DNA of 64,000 nt, taken from the NCBI RefSeq assembly GCF_002217285.1, contig NZ_MUGW01000008.1, forward strand, positions 132,394 to 196,393, given 5' to 3'. Below are positions 34,931-44,389 of this stretch, piece by piece. The notes below the pieces were generated by a model. It was not told where the DNA came from, made no database searches, and was given only the letters and a program-made list of their open reading frames with translations. Within the stretch, counting starts at the first letter, position 1. Each line of letters begins with the position of its first letter. Made by a program: the position numbers and the translations under genes. This DNA comes from Flavobacterium hercynium. GTDB taxonomy: Bacteria > Bacteroidota > Bacteroidia > Flavobacteriales > Flavobacteriaceae.

Positions 34931-35521
34931 TTATTTGCAATTAATATATTCTGTGTCAGTTAGAAAGGAAAAAATAGTCGCGTTTTTTTCATCAGCGATA
35001 TCATATTTCTGAACTTTTGCCATGATGTCAGGGCAATCAGAGAAATGTTTTCTAATCATGGGAGCTATTTCTTTGCGTGTTTCTATGTTTTTTGATGAAC
35101 TTGTGGAGGTCAATACAATTTGATCTAAAATGGTTTCGCTGTTATCAATTACATATAATTCATAAAGTACTTTGCTTGTAACCATACCGGCTTGCGAAGA
35201 GGTCATCGTTATAGCAACACCAATAAGTTTTTTATCTTCTTTTTCTCCATATACGAAATACACATCAGGTCTTCTCTTTTGGTTTAGATGAAATGATTTT
35301 AGCAAACTGGAGCCAATCACTGCATAATCAAGATCATCGAATTTGATGTACTTCTCCCAGGTTTTCCCAACATTTACATAAGATATTCTCTTGTCGACTA
35401 ATATAACTTCAGCACGGTTATCTGTAATAAAGGTTTTAGTTCCTTCTTTACTAACGATATAAGAGTTTTGAGCAAAAGAAACTGAAAAAGTAAAGAGCAG
35501 CATTATAACTAATTTCTTCAT
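34931..35521 (-). CDS. secreted protein of unknown function
   Basis: A 196-residue protein with a signal peptide ending at SFAQ (about residue 18). The body is a mixed alpha/beta sequence with a YVNVGKTWEKYIKFDDLDYAVIGS segment. No known family is apparent. It lies 1 bp after the stop of the Ig-like lipoprotein gene and just before the beta-barrel gene, so the three probably act together in the envelope. Confidence 0.7.
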   Translation of the reverse strand: MKKLVIMLLFTFSVSFAQNSYIVSKEGTKTFITDNRAEVILVDKRISYVNVGKTWEKYIKFDDLDYAVIGSSLLKSFHLNQKRRPDVYFVYGEKEDKKLIGVAITMTSSQAGMVTSKVLYELYVIDNSETILDQIVLTSTSSSKNIETRKEIAPMIRKHFSDCPDIMAKVQKYDIADEKNATIFSFLTDTEYINCK

Positions 35522-35522
35522 T

Positions 35523-36245
35523 TTATCTTTCGGTTATAGTTGCTGATGAATTCAGTTTAAAAGAAGATTGCTCGAAAAGCACATTGCAAAAAACAGCCGT
35601 CAATTTTCCATTTGTTGAAGATATGTACACAGATCCACTTCGGGCACGTGAAAATTCAAGATAATTTAAGCTTACACAAACTTCATTATCCTCCATAAAA
35701 GATGTTGGACAACTACTGCAGATACTGTAAATTCCCGGAGTTGGTTTTGCTTCACTTGCAAATTCTATGGTAAGATCAGCTCTTAAAGTTCCGGCTTGCA
35801 AGGTAAAGTTGTCAGTGTTATTAGTCGTGTAAACAGAATTAAAGGTAATTGGCGCAAATGTAGTTCCTTCAAATATCATGGTATTTTTAGTAGGATTACA
35901 GGAGATAATTGGAGCATTAATTTCAACAAGAATTGAACTTTCGGTGCTTTCGCAAATTCCCTTTGTTGTTTTTAACTTATATTCTCCCGCCATAGCTGTA
36001 GTGATATCGCTAAGAATCGGATTTTTTAAATTTGATTTAAAGCTATTTGGTCCTGACCAATTGTAAGTTACCTCGAAACTCTCGTTTGGTGAAGCTTCTA
36101 ACAATAGCGTAGCTCCGGGTACAAGTGGAGAGTTGCTTGTAATTTCGTTAGAAGGCAGGTAACATACTATTGCTTCGTTTGTTGAGCATCCGGTTAAGGA
36201 AAAAGCACCGATGCAAACGAATGAAAAAAGTAATTTTTTTTTCAT
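35523..36245 (-). CDS. lipoprotein with an Ig/PKD-like domain
   Basis: A 240-residue protein with a lipobox LTGC (cleavage before Cys, about residue 20). An Ig/PKD-like beta-sandwich segment follows (about 35-110, with TYNWSGPNSF and AGEYKLKTTKGICESTESSILVEI), similar to adhesin modules. The C-terminal half is beta-rich. Probably exposed on the envelope; ligand unknown. First gene of a three-gene unit. Confidence 0.75.
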   Translation of the reverse strand: MKKKLLFSFVCIGAFSLTGCSTNEAIVCYLPSNEITSNSPLVPGATLLLEASPNESFEVTYNWSGPNSFKSNLKNPILSDITTAMAGEYKLKTTKGICESTESSILVEINAPIISCNPTKNTMIFEGTTFAPITFNSVYTTNNTDNFTLQAGTLRADLTIEFASEAKPTPGIYSICSSCPTSFMEDNEVCVSLNYLEFSRARSGSVYISSTNGKLTAVFCNVLFEQSSFKLNSSATITER

Positions 36246-36424
36246 AAATTTTTAGAATAATGATTGATTTGGGTTAAAAAAGTGCTAATGTATATGTTTT
36301 ATTAAGTGTTTTTTTATTTTTTTTAGAATTAAAACATCAATTTAAAATTAAATAATTGTAATGTATTGATAACATTTGGTTTATGTGGAAATAGGTGTTT
36401 TTTTATAATCTATGAAATGTGATT

Positions 36425-36510
36425 GCGTTAGGGATAGCAGCAGAAAGCCCACAGCCGGACGAAGGGAGGCGAGGACTTGGAGCGAATAGCCCGACCCGCA
36501 GGGAAACGCC
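36425..36510. repeat. GC-rich intergenic element with inverted ends
   Basis: An island of clearly higher GC than its AT-rich flanks, bounded by GCGTT (36425-36429) and AACGC (36505-36509) with internal GGGATAGC/GCGAATAGCCC-like segments. I recall similar intergenic elements in other Flavobacterium genomes, but this is memory, not a search. It has no coding potential that I would support. Confidence 0.45.
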
Positions 36511-36550
36511 ATAATTCAACAATTCTATTTTCTTTATTCTTTTCTCTTTC

Positions 36551-36580
36551 TTCTTCCTCAAAAACACTTTTGTATCTTTG
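36551..36580 (+). promoter_or_regulatory. Bacteroidota promoter of the small basic gene
   Basis: TTC-N19-TATCTTTG: an exact TAnnTTTG -7 box at 36573-36580 with a one-mismatch -33 element (TTC for TTG) at the ideal 19-nt spacing. It is 24 nt before the ATG at 36605. Confidence 0.6.
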
Positions 36581-36604
36581 CAAATTCATAACAAGGTATA
36601 AATC

Positions 36605-36769
36605 ATGGCAAAAGGACCCGAAAAAAATACTAAAAACAAGGCTTTGCATACCAAATTGCTAAACCGAAAAAAAGCAAAACTTCAGGAAGAGAAAAAAGCC
36701 CAGGCATTGCGTTTGAAAGCTTTGGTTGCCAAAATGAATGCTATGAAAAACGAAAGCAAGGAAGAATAA
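36605..36769 (+). CDS. 54-residue basic protein
   Basis: A short ORF (ATG 36605, TAA 36767-36769) encoding a Lys-rich helical protein that begins MAKGPEKNTKNKALHTKLLN and has a heptad-like Lys/Leu/Ala pattern in the second half. A promoter sits directly upstream. No family is known to me. The composition (about one third Lys/Arg) suggests nucleic-acid or ribosome association, as an inference only. Confidence 0.65.
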   Translation: MAKGPEKNTKNKALHTKLLNRKKAKLQEEKKAQALRLKALVAKMNAMKNESKEE

Positions 36770-36849
36770 AGAAGAAATTAAAGATAGAATTTCATTTCTG
36801 TTTTTATTTAACAGAAATTTGCATTCATAATCTCAAAAAACAGACTCAA

Positions 36850-37389
36850 ATGGAATTCGGCAGAATCATAATTTCAGAAACGGCAGCAGATAGCGAAAAT
36901 CCTCAGGATGTTGTTAATTCTAATATTTCGGTAATTAACCTGATGCGTGAGGAAAAAATCGACGACGATTTAATTCACGAAGATGCTTTGATGAGTTACT
37001 ATTTAGATTATTATACTTCAAAATATACCGAAGGCAATTTTGCAAGATTTGTATATGATTCAGGTTGGAATAAAGAACTAAACGAATTGGTTGAAGAAGC
37101 TTTGGCTTTGATTGGTGCCGAAAAGCATTTGGCATTGTTTCAGGAGCAAAGCAGAAAACTGCGTTTGCAAAGCACTATAAAATTAGGGAAATTTTTAAAA
37201 GGAAAATTTGAAGGGCCAAATCCTTTTCGTGATCTGTTGAACAATGATTTGTTTTATGAATTGGATGAAAATCTAGCCGAATTGAATGCTGCTTTTCTAA
37301 AATCTCATCCTGATACAGAAGTTCTTTCGGTCGATGATATGTTTGCTGCTTTAGAGGAATTTGTGGGACATGAGATTAAGAGAGCTTAG
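36850..37389 (+). CDS. DMP19 family protein
   Basis: A 179-residue all-helical acidic protein. The block EDALMSYYLDYYTSKYTEGNFARFVYDSGW is the DMP19/DUF4375 hallmark. DMP19 of Neisseria is a DNA-mimic protein that binds a regulator; whether this homologue does so is unknown. It is plus-strand, 80 bp after the basic 54-residue gene, and convergent with the hexapeptide gene. Confidence 0.8.
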   Translation: MEFGRIIISETAADSENPQDVVNSNISVINLMREEKIDDDLIHEDALMSYYLDYYTSKYTEGNFARFVYDSGWNKELNELVEEALALIGAEKHLALFQEQSRKLRLQSTIKLGKFLKGKFEGPNPFRDLLNNDLFYELDENLAELNAAFLKSHPDTEVLSVDDMFAALEEFVGHEIKRA

Positions 37390-37394
37390 TTTTT

Positions 37395-38006
37395 TTATTT
37401 CAATGGAACTTGCTCAACCAATTCCAGTCTTTTTACAATTGAATCTTTAGAAAGTATAGTTCCCGGCGATAATACAGCATTTGCGCCAATCTTTGAATTG
37501 TCGCCAACAAGTGAGCCAAATTTTTCTGAATTTGTTTCGATGACTTCTCCCTTATAAAGTACAGAAATTTTCTTGATAGCGCGTTCGTTATAATGATTGG
37601 CGGCAATTGATCCTGCTTCAAAATTTATATTTCTTCCGATAATGCTGTTTCCAATATAGTTAAAGTGAGCAACTGCACTATTGGAGAAAATAATACTGTT
37701 TTTGATTTCACAGCCGGGACCAATCTTTACAGAATCAGCCAAATAAACTCCTTCTCTAAAATAAGCATTGGCACCAATGTGGCAATTCGCACCAACAATA
37801 GCGGGCTTTTTTATTGTAACATTGTTTTCTATTACTGCTAATTTATGAATAGCAATCTGATCCTTAATAACATAATTATCATCCAGATCTAAAATCATTT
37901 TTTCTATTATAATCTTGAGGTCATTAGTAATTTGCCAAGGCGCTAACTGTGATTGATTTTTGAAGATTGTTGAAAAATTTTCGATAAAGTGGTCAATATT
38001 TATCAT
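37395..38006 (-). CDS. left-handed beta-helix (hexapeptide repeat) protein
   Basis: A 203-residue protein with hexapeptide repeats (IVGANCHIGANAYFREGV, VKIGPGCEIKNSII, IIGRNINFEAGSIAANH, LVGDNSKIGANAVLSPGTIL) like the C-terminal domain of GlmU. This fold is found in sugar and acyl-CoA acyltransferases. No N-terminal nucleotidyltransferase is present, and the acceptor is unknown. Convergent with DMP19, 5 bp apart. Confidence 0.83.
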   Translation of the reverse strand: MINIDHFIENFSTIFKNQSQLAPWQITNDLKIIIEKMILDLDDNYVIKDQIAIHKLAVIENNVTIKKPAIVGANCHIGANAYFREGVYLADSVKIGPGCEIKNSIIFSNSAVAHFNYIGNSIIGRNINFEAGSIAANHYNERAIKKISVLYKGEVIETNSEKFGSLVGDNSKIGANAVLSPGTILSKDSIVKRLELVEQVPLK

Positions 38007-38106
38007 GGTTGTTTTTTTAAGTGCAATTTAATTATTTAAAGAATGATACTCCTTACCATAGGTTTTTATTTATTGGTAATTAAATGATTATTAAGTGTCA
38101 GATAAT

Positions 38107-38140
38107 TGTCTTTATCTAATATTTTTCTTTAGTAACTTCG
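38107..38140 (+). promoter_or_regulatory. candidate promoter of the patatin-like gene
   Basis: TAACTTCG at 38133-38140 differs from TAnnTTTG at one base; a TTG lies at 38107-38109 (23-nt spacer). It ends 23 nt before the ATG at 38164. Confidence 0.35.
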
Positions 38141-38163
38141 CTTTATTGTATAATAAAGTTGTT

Positions 38164-39708
38164 ATGAAGTATTTGATTTCCTGTGTTTTAGTTGTTTGTA
38201 GTCTTCAGTTTGGATTTTCTCAGAAAAAAATTAAGTTGTTTTCTGAAATCCAGTACGATACTATTCCCAGTGTCAGCTTGCGTGATTACAAATCGATTCA
38301 GGAACGTGATGCAAAATACCAGAATCCCAATATAGCTCTGGGAATTGGAATTTCAGGCGGAGGATCAAGATCGCAATTTTTTAGTATGGGCGTGCTTTTG
38401 GGTTTAGAAGAAATAGAAGAAAAAAAATCCAGTCGTAATTTTCTAACCGAGATTGATTATTTTTCTACAGTTTCAGGAGGCTGTTTTTCTGCAGGATATT
38501 ATCTGGCGATTCTGAAAAACAAACTTTATCAGGATAAAATTTCATTTAACAAGTTTTATTTTTCTAAAGGCAGCGCTTATAAAGATTACGTTGATAAATC
38601 AGCCGGCATACTTACTTTGCTGAACAACTACAAAAACGAAAGAGGAGAAAAAATATCGATGAGTCAACGCTTAGATTTTGAAGTTTTGCAATATGACAGA
38701 GATAATCCTGACAATCCTGAAAAATTTAATCAACAAATGGTTTTGTCTGATTTCTTTATTGCTAAAGACAGCCAAAACAAACCATATTTGCCTATTATGG
38801 TAGCAAATGGTTCAGCATACAATAATGGAGAACGTATTCCATTTATGCCACATATTATCAGGGGGCTAAAATTAGAATCTTCTTTGGCACCCAATAAAGG
38901 CATACTCTCGCTGAATGAAAATCAAATAAATAATGGTTACGATTTTCCTTTGACGTATGGTATTACAGCAAGTTCAGCTTTTCCGGGTGTGCTTCCAAAA
39001 GTTAAATTTGGAATTAAAGATAAAGAAAAAATACTATGCATTGTTGATGGCGGTGTCTCAGATAATACAGGATATAAAACTTTGTTAGAATTGCTAAAGA
39101 GTGATAATGCCGTAGATAATAGAAATAAAAAAGCACTTTTTATCGACTGTATAGGAAGGGGCAAAAAGAGTCCTTACATCAGCGATAAAAAAATTGGCTT
39201 GTTTACATTGTTAGAAACAGCCTCTTTGTATACCGTATATACAAAGTATATCACTTTTGAAAAAGATCTTCAGAGGATGCTAGAACAGTATAATATTCCG
39301 GTTTCGAATTATCAGATTATTGGTTTTAACACTTTAAGAGATCACTTACGGAAGCTGGAAAAAGATCAGCCTTATGAAAATTTAGTTATAGAGCTAAAAA
39401 ACACGAACAATGACGCCGCAAGCTGGCAAAAATTGTATCAGCGGTTTAGATTCGAGTTAATAAATAATTTTGGCGAAGGTAATTTTAAGAAAGATCTGAA
39501 CGGCAATGTTAATTTGGCTACATTAAACAGAGATAAGTTTGCAAAATTGAGTCCTTCGCAGATTTTAGTTCTTTATGAATATACTTCTCATGTAGAAACA
39601 AAGCTGCGTATAGAACCAATTGAAAGAGAAATGTTATTGCTTTCAGGACGTTATGCCACGTTTTTAAAAACGGCACAACTAAAAGAATTATTGGTAGAAC
39701 ATACCTAG
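38164..39708 (+). CDS. secreted patatin-like phospholipase
   Basis: A 514-residue exported lipase. A signal peptide (LISCVLVVCSLQFGFSQ) follows ATG 38164; a GTG 69 nt upstream is a less likely start. The patatin domain has the oxyanion glycines GISGGGSRSQF, a nucleophile region FSTVSGGCFSAGY (Ser in VSGG), and the Asp of the Ser-Asp dyad in DGGVSDN. The C-terminal third is helical and not assigned. It should hydrolyse acyl esters in the periplasm or outer membrane. Confidence 0.85.
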   Translation: MKYLISCVLVVCSLQFGFSQKKIKLFSEIQYDTIPSVSLRDYKSIQERDAKYQNPNIALGIGISGGGSRSQFFSMGVLLGLEEIEEKKSSRNFLTEIDYFSTVSGGCFSAGYYLAILKNKLYQDKISFNKFYFSKGSAYKDYVDKSAGILTLLNNYKNERGEKISMSQRLDFEVLQYDRDNPDNPEKFNQQMVLSDFFIAKDSQNKPYLPIMVANGSAYNNGERIPFMPHIIRGLKLESSLAPNKGILSLNENQINNGYDFPLTYGITASSAFPGVLPKVKFGIKDKEKILCIVDGGVSDNTGYKTLLELLKSDNAVDNRNKKALFIDCIGRGKKSPYISDKKIGLFTLLETASLYTVYTKYITFEKDLQRMLEQYNIPVSNYQIIGFNTLRDHLRKLEKDQPYENLVIELKNTNNDAASWQKLYQRFRFELINNFGEGNFKKDLNGNVNLATLNRDKFAKLSPSQILVLYEYTSHVETKLRIEPIEREMLLLSGRYATFLKTAQLKELLVEHT

Positions 39709-39864
39709 GGAAACAAAAAAACAACTAATTTAATCAGGCTTGTTCCGGGAAGTCATCTTTTTTCTTGATACGATTTTAAGATATTAAAAACAGTACTTGG
39801 CATGGGTAATTTTAAAAATCGCCCTCAACTATAAACTTTGTAATGATCTTAGCAAACATTTGCT

Positions 39865-39872
39865 TAAATTTG
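39865..39872 (+). promoter_or_regulatory. candidate -7 box for serS
   Basis: TAAATTTG matches TAnnTTTG exactly, 41 nt before the serS ATG. A TTG is at 39838-39840 with a longer than ideal 24-nt spacer. Confidence 0.4.
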
Positions 39873-39913
39873 CTTCCTTTATATAAAAATACAATAGTTA
39901 TAAAAACCAAGCT

Positions 39914-41185
39914 ATGTTACAAATCGCATTTATTAGAGAGAATCAGGAGAAAGTAATCAAGGCTTTAGCAAAACGAAATATCGATGCTAAAAGTGTTGTA
40001 GAAGAGGTAGTGCAATTAGACGAAAACCGTCGTGCTGCACAAGTAGAATTAGACAATACTTTATCAGAATCTAATAAATTGTCCAAAGATATCGGAGAAT
40101 TGATGAAAGCAGGAGAGAAATCGAAAGCCGCTATCTTAAAAGAAAAAACGGTATCACTAAAAGAAAAAAGTAAAGAATTAGGCGAAAAAGCAGAAGCTTT
40201 AGCAGCTGAATTGCTGAATAAATTATACACATTGCCAAACCTTCCGGCAGATATTGTTCCTGAAGGGAAAATTCCGGATGACAATTTAAATGTTTTTCAG
40301 GAAGGAGATATTCCGGTTTTGCATGAAGGTGCACAGCCTCACTGGGAATTGGTAAAGAAATATGATATCATCGATTTTGAATTGGGTGTGAAAATTACAG
40401 GAGCAGGTTTTCCGGTTTATAAAGGAAAAGGTGCTCGTTTGCAACGTGCCTTAATCAACTATTTTTTAGATAAAAATACGGCTGCAGGATACAATGAAGT
40501 ACAAGTACCTCATTTGGTAAACGAAGCTTCAGGTTACGGAACAGGACAATTACCGGATAAAGAAGGACAAATGTATCACTCTACAGTTGATGATTTGTAT
40601 TTGATTCCAACGGCTGAGGTTCCGGTTACGAATTTGTTTCGTGATGTAATTTTAAACGAAACTGATTTACCTGTATTGCATACAGCATACACGCCATGTT
40701 TCCGTCGTGAAGCAGGTTCTTATGGAGCACACGTTCGCGGATTAAACCGTTTGCACCAGTTTGATAAGGTAGAGATTGTACGTATCGAACATCCTGAAAA
40801 ATCATATGAAGCTTTGGACGGGATGGTAGAGCATGTAAAAGAAATCCTGAATGAACTTAAATTACCATACAGAGTTTTACGTCTTTGTGGTGGCGATATG
40901 GGTTTCACATCAGCGTTAACGTATGATTTTGAAGTATTTTCTACAGCACAGGATCGTTGGTTAGAAATTAGTTCAGTTTCAAACTTCGAAACTTTTCAGG
41001 CAAATCGTTTGAAATTACGTTTCAAAGATAAAGATGGAAAAAACCAATTAGCACATACACTTAACGGAAGTTCATTGGCTTTGCCAAGAGTTCTTGCGGG
41101 AATTTTAGAAAACTATCAAACGCCGGAAGGTATTGTAATTCCTGAGGTTTTACGTCCTTACTGTGGATTCGATATCATAAACTAA
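39914..41185 (+). CDS. serS: seryl-tRNA synthetase
   Basis: A 423-residue class II synthetase charging tRNA-Ser. An N-terminal long coiled-coil arm (about 25-105) precedes the catalytic domain; motif 2 is PCFRREAGSYGAHVRGLNRLHQF and motif 3 is NGSSLALPRVLAGILENYQ. Length and domain order are standard. A terminator follows at 41209-41241. Confidence 0.97.
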   Translation: MLQIAFIRENQEKVIKALAKRNIDAKSVVEEVVQLDENRRAAQVELDNTLSESNKLSKDIGELMKAGEKSKAAILKEKTVSLKEKSKELGEKAEALAAELLNKLYTLPNLPADIVPEGKIPDDNLNVFQEGDIPVLHEGAQPHWELVKKYDIIDFELGVKITGAGFPVYKGKGARLQRALINYFLDKNTAAGYNEVQVPHLVNEASGYGTGQLPDKEGQMYHSTVDDLYLIPTAEVPVTNLFRDVILNETDLPVLHTAYTPCFRREAGSYGAHVRGLNRLHQFDKVEIVRIEHPEKSYEALDGMVEHVKEILNELKLPYRVLRLCGGDMGFTSALTYDFEVFSTAQDRWLEISSVSNFETFQANRLKLRFKDKDGKNQLAHTLNGSSLALPRVLAGILENYQTPEGIVIPEVLRPYCGFDIIN

Positions 41186-41208
41186 AACTTTTATAGTTTT
41201 GAAATACT

Positions 41209-41241
41209 AAACCTAACAGGTTTTAAAAATCTGTTAGGTTT
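41209..41241 (+). terminator. intrinsic terminator after serS
   Basis: An 11-bp perfect stem AAACCTAACAG / CTGTTAGGTTT with an 11-nt loop, 23 bp after the serS stop. Confidence 0.85.
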
Positions 41242-41281
41242 CTTAGTTTAAAATAATAACCTCAATAAAATACAGCAAAAG

Positions 41282-42109
41282 ATGGACGGAATTTTAAATT
41301 GGAATGTAGATCCTGTTATTTATATGATTACAGACAGCTTTCCGCTAAAATATTATGGAGCTCTTTTTGCATGTGGACTTTTACTGGGATATTACATTGT
41401 TAGAAATATTTACAATAAAGAAGGTCTTCCGCTGGATAATCTCGACAGTTTGTTGGTTTATGTCATTGTCGGTACCATTTTGGGTGCCAGATTAGGACAT
41501 TGCCTATTTTATGAACCAGCCTATTTTTTAGAACATCCGATAGAAATTTTACTACCAATTCAAAAGATAGCCGGAGTTTATAAATTTGTTGGTTTTCAAG
41601 GTTTAGCAAGTCATGGTGGATCAATAGGAGTGTTAATCGCAATGCTTTTATATTGCCGTAAATACAAAGTAAAATTTTTGTGGCTTTTAGATAAAATGGC
41701 AATTGGAGTTCCGGTTACCGCAGTTTTTATAAGATTAGGGAATTTTATGAACTCTGAAATTTACGGGAAACCGACTAACGGAAATTGGGGAGTAGTTTTT
41801 GAAAGAGACGATATGATCCCGAGGCATCCGACGCAATTATACGAAGCTTTTGCTTATTTCATAATCTTGCTTATTGTATTACAGATGTATAAAACAGAAC
41901 GTTTTAGAAATGTAAACGGATTAATCTTCGGAACTTTTATAACTTTAGTATTCCTGGCTCGATTTATTATTGAATTTTTTAAAGAAAACCAGGAAGCTTT
42001 TGAGAATAGTATGCTAATTAATATGGGACAAATATTAAGTATTCCTTTCATTTTAATTGGTTTAGCTCTGGTGATCTGGAAATCAAAAACAAGTGTTGAA
42101 ATAAAGTAA
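41282..42109 (+). CDS. lgt: prolipoprotein diacylglyceryl transferase
   Basis: A 275-residue inner-membrane enzyme with seven hydrophobic segments that attaches diacylglycerol to the lipobox Cys of prolipoproteins. Diagnostic are LASHGGSIGVLI, the family signature RLGNFMNSEIYGKPT, and PRHPTQLYEA. It starts after the serS terminator and likely has its own promoter. Confidence 0.95.
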   Translation: MDGILNWNVDPVIYMITDSFPLKYYGALFACGLLLGYYIVRNIYNKEGLPLDNLDSLLVYVIVGTILGARLGHCLFYEPAYFLEHPIEILLPIQKIAGVYKFVGFQGLASHGGSIGVLIAMLLYCRKYKVKFLWLLDKMAIGVPVTAVFIRLGNFMNSEIYGKPTNGNWGVVFERDDMIPRHPTQLYEAFAYFIILLIVLQMYKTERFRNVNGLIFGTFITLVFLARFIIEFFKENQEAFENSMLINMGQILSIPFILIGLALVIWKSKTSVEIK

Positions 42110-42197
42110 TGGTTTAGTTTTTGTTATTTATGTTTTTGAAAAACAATAAATTATGTTTTAATGGCAAATAAAACTACAACTTAAAAAAGACTGAAAT

Positions 42198-43979
42198 ATG
42201 AAAAATATCTTTATCTATATCGTTTTGTTGTGGTCTACTTTTGCCTTGGCACAAAACGAGCAGCTAGCGCAATATTACTTCGATAAAGGCGATTTCGAAA
42301 AAGCCAAAATAAGCTACGAAGAACTTTTAAGAAGTGTGCCTTCTAATACGCAGTATTTCTTAAGAACAGTAGATTGTTATCAGCAGTTGCAACAGTTTGA
42401 TATAGCCCAAAAACTAATTCAGGAACGATACAACAGATACAAACAAGGTGTCTTTTTAGTGGAATTGGGATATAATTATCAATTGCAAAAAAATGATTCA
42501 AAAGCGAAGAGTTTTTACGATCAGGCAATAGATAAAATTAAGACCAATCCAAATGATGTTTACGGAATAGGAAATTCATTCGAAAAGAAAGTATTGCTAG
42601 AGTATGCTTTAAAATCGTACGAAACAGCGATGCAGCTGCAGCCCAATTATAATTTCAATTTCCAGATCGGAATGCTGTACGGACAATTGGGGCAAACCGA
42701 TAAGATGATCGATCTTTTATTGACAGAATCATTCAAGAATCCGCAAAATACAAACCTGATTCAAACGCAATTGTCACGTTTCATGAATGGTGAAACAGAT
42801 AATACCGCTTTTAAGGATGCAATGCGAAAAGCATTAATTCTCAAAACTCAAAAAGAACAGGATGTTTTCTGGAACCATTATCTAAGTTGGTTTTATGTAC
42901 AGCAGAAAGAATTTGGAAAAGCTTTTATTCAGGAAAAAGCGATCTACAAGCGAGAACCGGAATCGTTGATGAGTATTGTTAACCTAAGCAGATTCGCGCT
43001 AAATGAAGATGATATAGAAACCGCTGAGGAGATTCTGAATTTTATTCTATTAAATACTAAAAACATTGATTTACTTATTGATACCAATGCAAGTTTAATG
43101 GAGATTAAAATAAAAAAAGGAGAGGAAAAAGATTATCCGCAGATTAATGCAACATTACAACAATTGCTCGTTACTTACGAGATAAGCCCTTTTACCTTAT
43201 CTTTGCAATTAATTCAGGCACATTTTTTGGCTTTTAATTGTAAACGACCTGAGGAGGCGATCGCAATTGTAAAGAAAGCATTAGATCTTAATTTAAACGA
43301 ATATCAGCGTGCAGATGCTAAAATGGAGTTGGGAGATATTTTACTTCTTCAGGAAAAGTTCAATCAGGCGCTTATTTATTATTCGCAAATTCAATTAGAT
43401 TTAAAAAATGATGTCATGTCTCATGAAGCAAGTTTAAAAGCGGCAAAGACAAGTTATTTTAAAACAGATTTTGACTGGGCATTAAAACAGTTTAAAGAAT
43501 TAAAGTCAGCAAATACGCAATTGATTGCCAATGATGCACTGGAATACTTTTTATTGATAAACGATAATATAGCCGCAGATTCGACGCTTACAGCCTTAAA
43601 GCAATTTGCCAAAGGAGATTTTTTGATGTATCAAAATAAAAAACCGGAAGCGATTGCACAGTTTCAGAATATTTTAAAGTCTTTCAAAGGACAGGAAATA
43701 GAAGCTGTAACATTGTTGCGTTTAGGTCAAGTGTTTGAAATTCAGAAGGATTATGTGTCGGCTTTGAGTCAATATCAACAGATAATTGATAATCATAGTG
43801 ACGGAATATATGTCGATGAAGCTTTGTTTTTTTCTGCAGAAATTTATAACGATGAGTTACGCGATCCTGAAAAAGCAAAGCCTTTATACGAAAAGGTGAT
43901 TTTTAATCATCAGGATAGTATTCATTTTGTAAATGCCAGAAAAAAATACCGACAGTTAAGAGGAGATACTAATTTATAA
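42198..43979 (+). CDS. tetratricopeptide-repeat protein, exported
   Basis: A 593-residue protein with a signal peptide (hydrophobic 5-18, then LAQN) and TPR-type helical pairs along its length (for example NEQLAQYYFDKGDFEKAKISY, and VSALSQYQQIIDNHSDGIYVDEALFF near the end). TPR arrays mediate protein-protein contacts in the periplasm or envelope. The C-terminal region resembles YbgF/BamD-like units. Partner unknown. Confidence 0.83.
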   Translation: MKNIFIYIVLLWSTFALAQNEQLAQYYFDKGDFEKAKISYEELLRSVPSNTQYFLRTVDCYQQLQQFDIAQKLIQERYNRYKQGVFLVELGYNYQLQKNDSKAKSFYDQAIDKIKTNPNDVYGIGNSFEKKVLLEYALKSYETAMQLQPNYNFNFQIGMLYGQLGQTDKMIDLLLTESFKNPQNTNLIQTQLSRFMNGETDNTAFKDAMRKALILKTQKEQDVFWNHYLSWFYVQQKEFGKAFIQEKAIYKREPESLMSIVNLSRFALNEDDIETAEEILNFILLNTKNIDLLIDTNASLMEIKIKKGEEKDYPQINATLQQLLVTYEISPFTLSLQLIQAHFLAFNCKRPEEAIAIVKKALDLNLNEYQRADAKMELGDILLLQEKFNQALIYYSQIQLDLKNDVMSHEASLKAAKTSYFKTDFDWALKQFKELKSANTQLIANDALEYFLLINDNIAADSTLTALKQFAKGDFLMYQNKKPEAIAQFQNILKSFKGQEIEAVTLLRLGQVFEIQKDYVSALSQYQQIIDNHSDGIYVDEALFFSAEIYNDELRDPEKAKPLYEKVIFNHQDSIHFVNARKKYRQLRGDTNL

Positions 43980-44065
43980 TTCAGATTAATTAAGTTTTTA
44001 GAGCGTTCAGATTTTTAAAAATTCTAACCTTCTAATAATTTAAGTGATTTAACAATCTAGAAAAA

Positions 44066-44377
44066 ATGATAATTTATAACGTTACAACAAATATACACGA
44101 GAGTGTTCATGACCAATGGTTAAAATGGATGCAGGAAAAACATATACCGGAAGTCTTGGCTACTAAAAAGTTTTCTTCGGCACGAATTGTAAAAGTGCTG
44201 GTTGAAGAAGAAATGGGCGGGCAAACCTATTCCGTTCAATATGTTACAGACAGTAAAGCAACTTTGGAGGAGTATTATTTAGATCATGCACCAAAATTCA
44301 GACAAGAAGCACTGGAATTATTTGCGGATAAAATGCTTTCTTTCAGAACCGAGTTGGAGGTTATTTCGGAACATTAG
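44066..44377 (+). CDS. DUF4286 family protein
   Basis: A 103-residue protein with MIIYNVTTNIHESVHDQWLKWM and HIPEVLATKKFSSARIVKVL, the DUF4286 signature; the fold is ferredoxin-like. The function is unknown. A repeat-rich 149-bp spacer (interleaved inverted repeats) separates it from rsmA. Confidence 0.87.
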   Translation: MIIYNVTTNIHESVHDQWLKWMQEKHIPEVLATKKFSSARIVKVLVEEEMGGQTYSVQYVTDSKATLEEYYLDHAPKFRQEALELFADKMLSFRTELEVISEH

Positions 44378-44389
44378 GGTGGATTCTTA

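Larger units (their letters stand above)
36246..36604. other. 359-bp intergenic region
   Basis: Between the Ig-like lipoprotein gene (minus) and a small basic gene (plus). The left half is very AT-rich with no recognisable feature. It then holds a GC-rich element (36425-36510) and a promoter (36551-36580), both listed separately. Confidence 0.6.
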
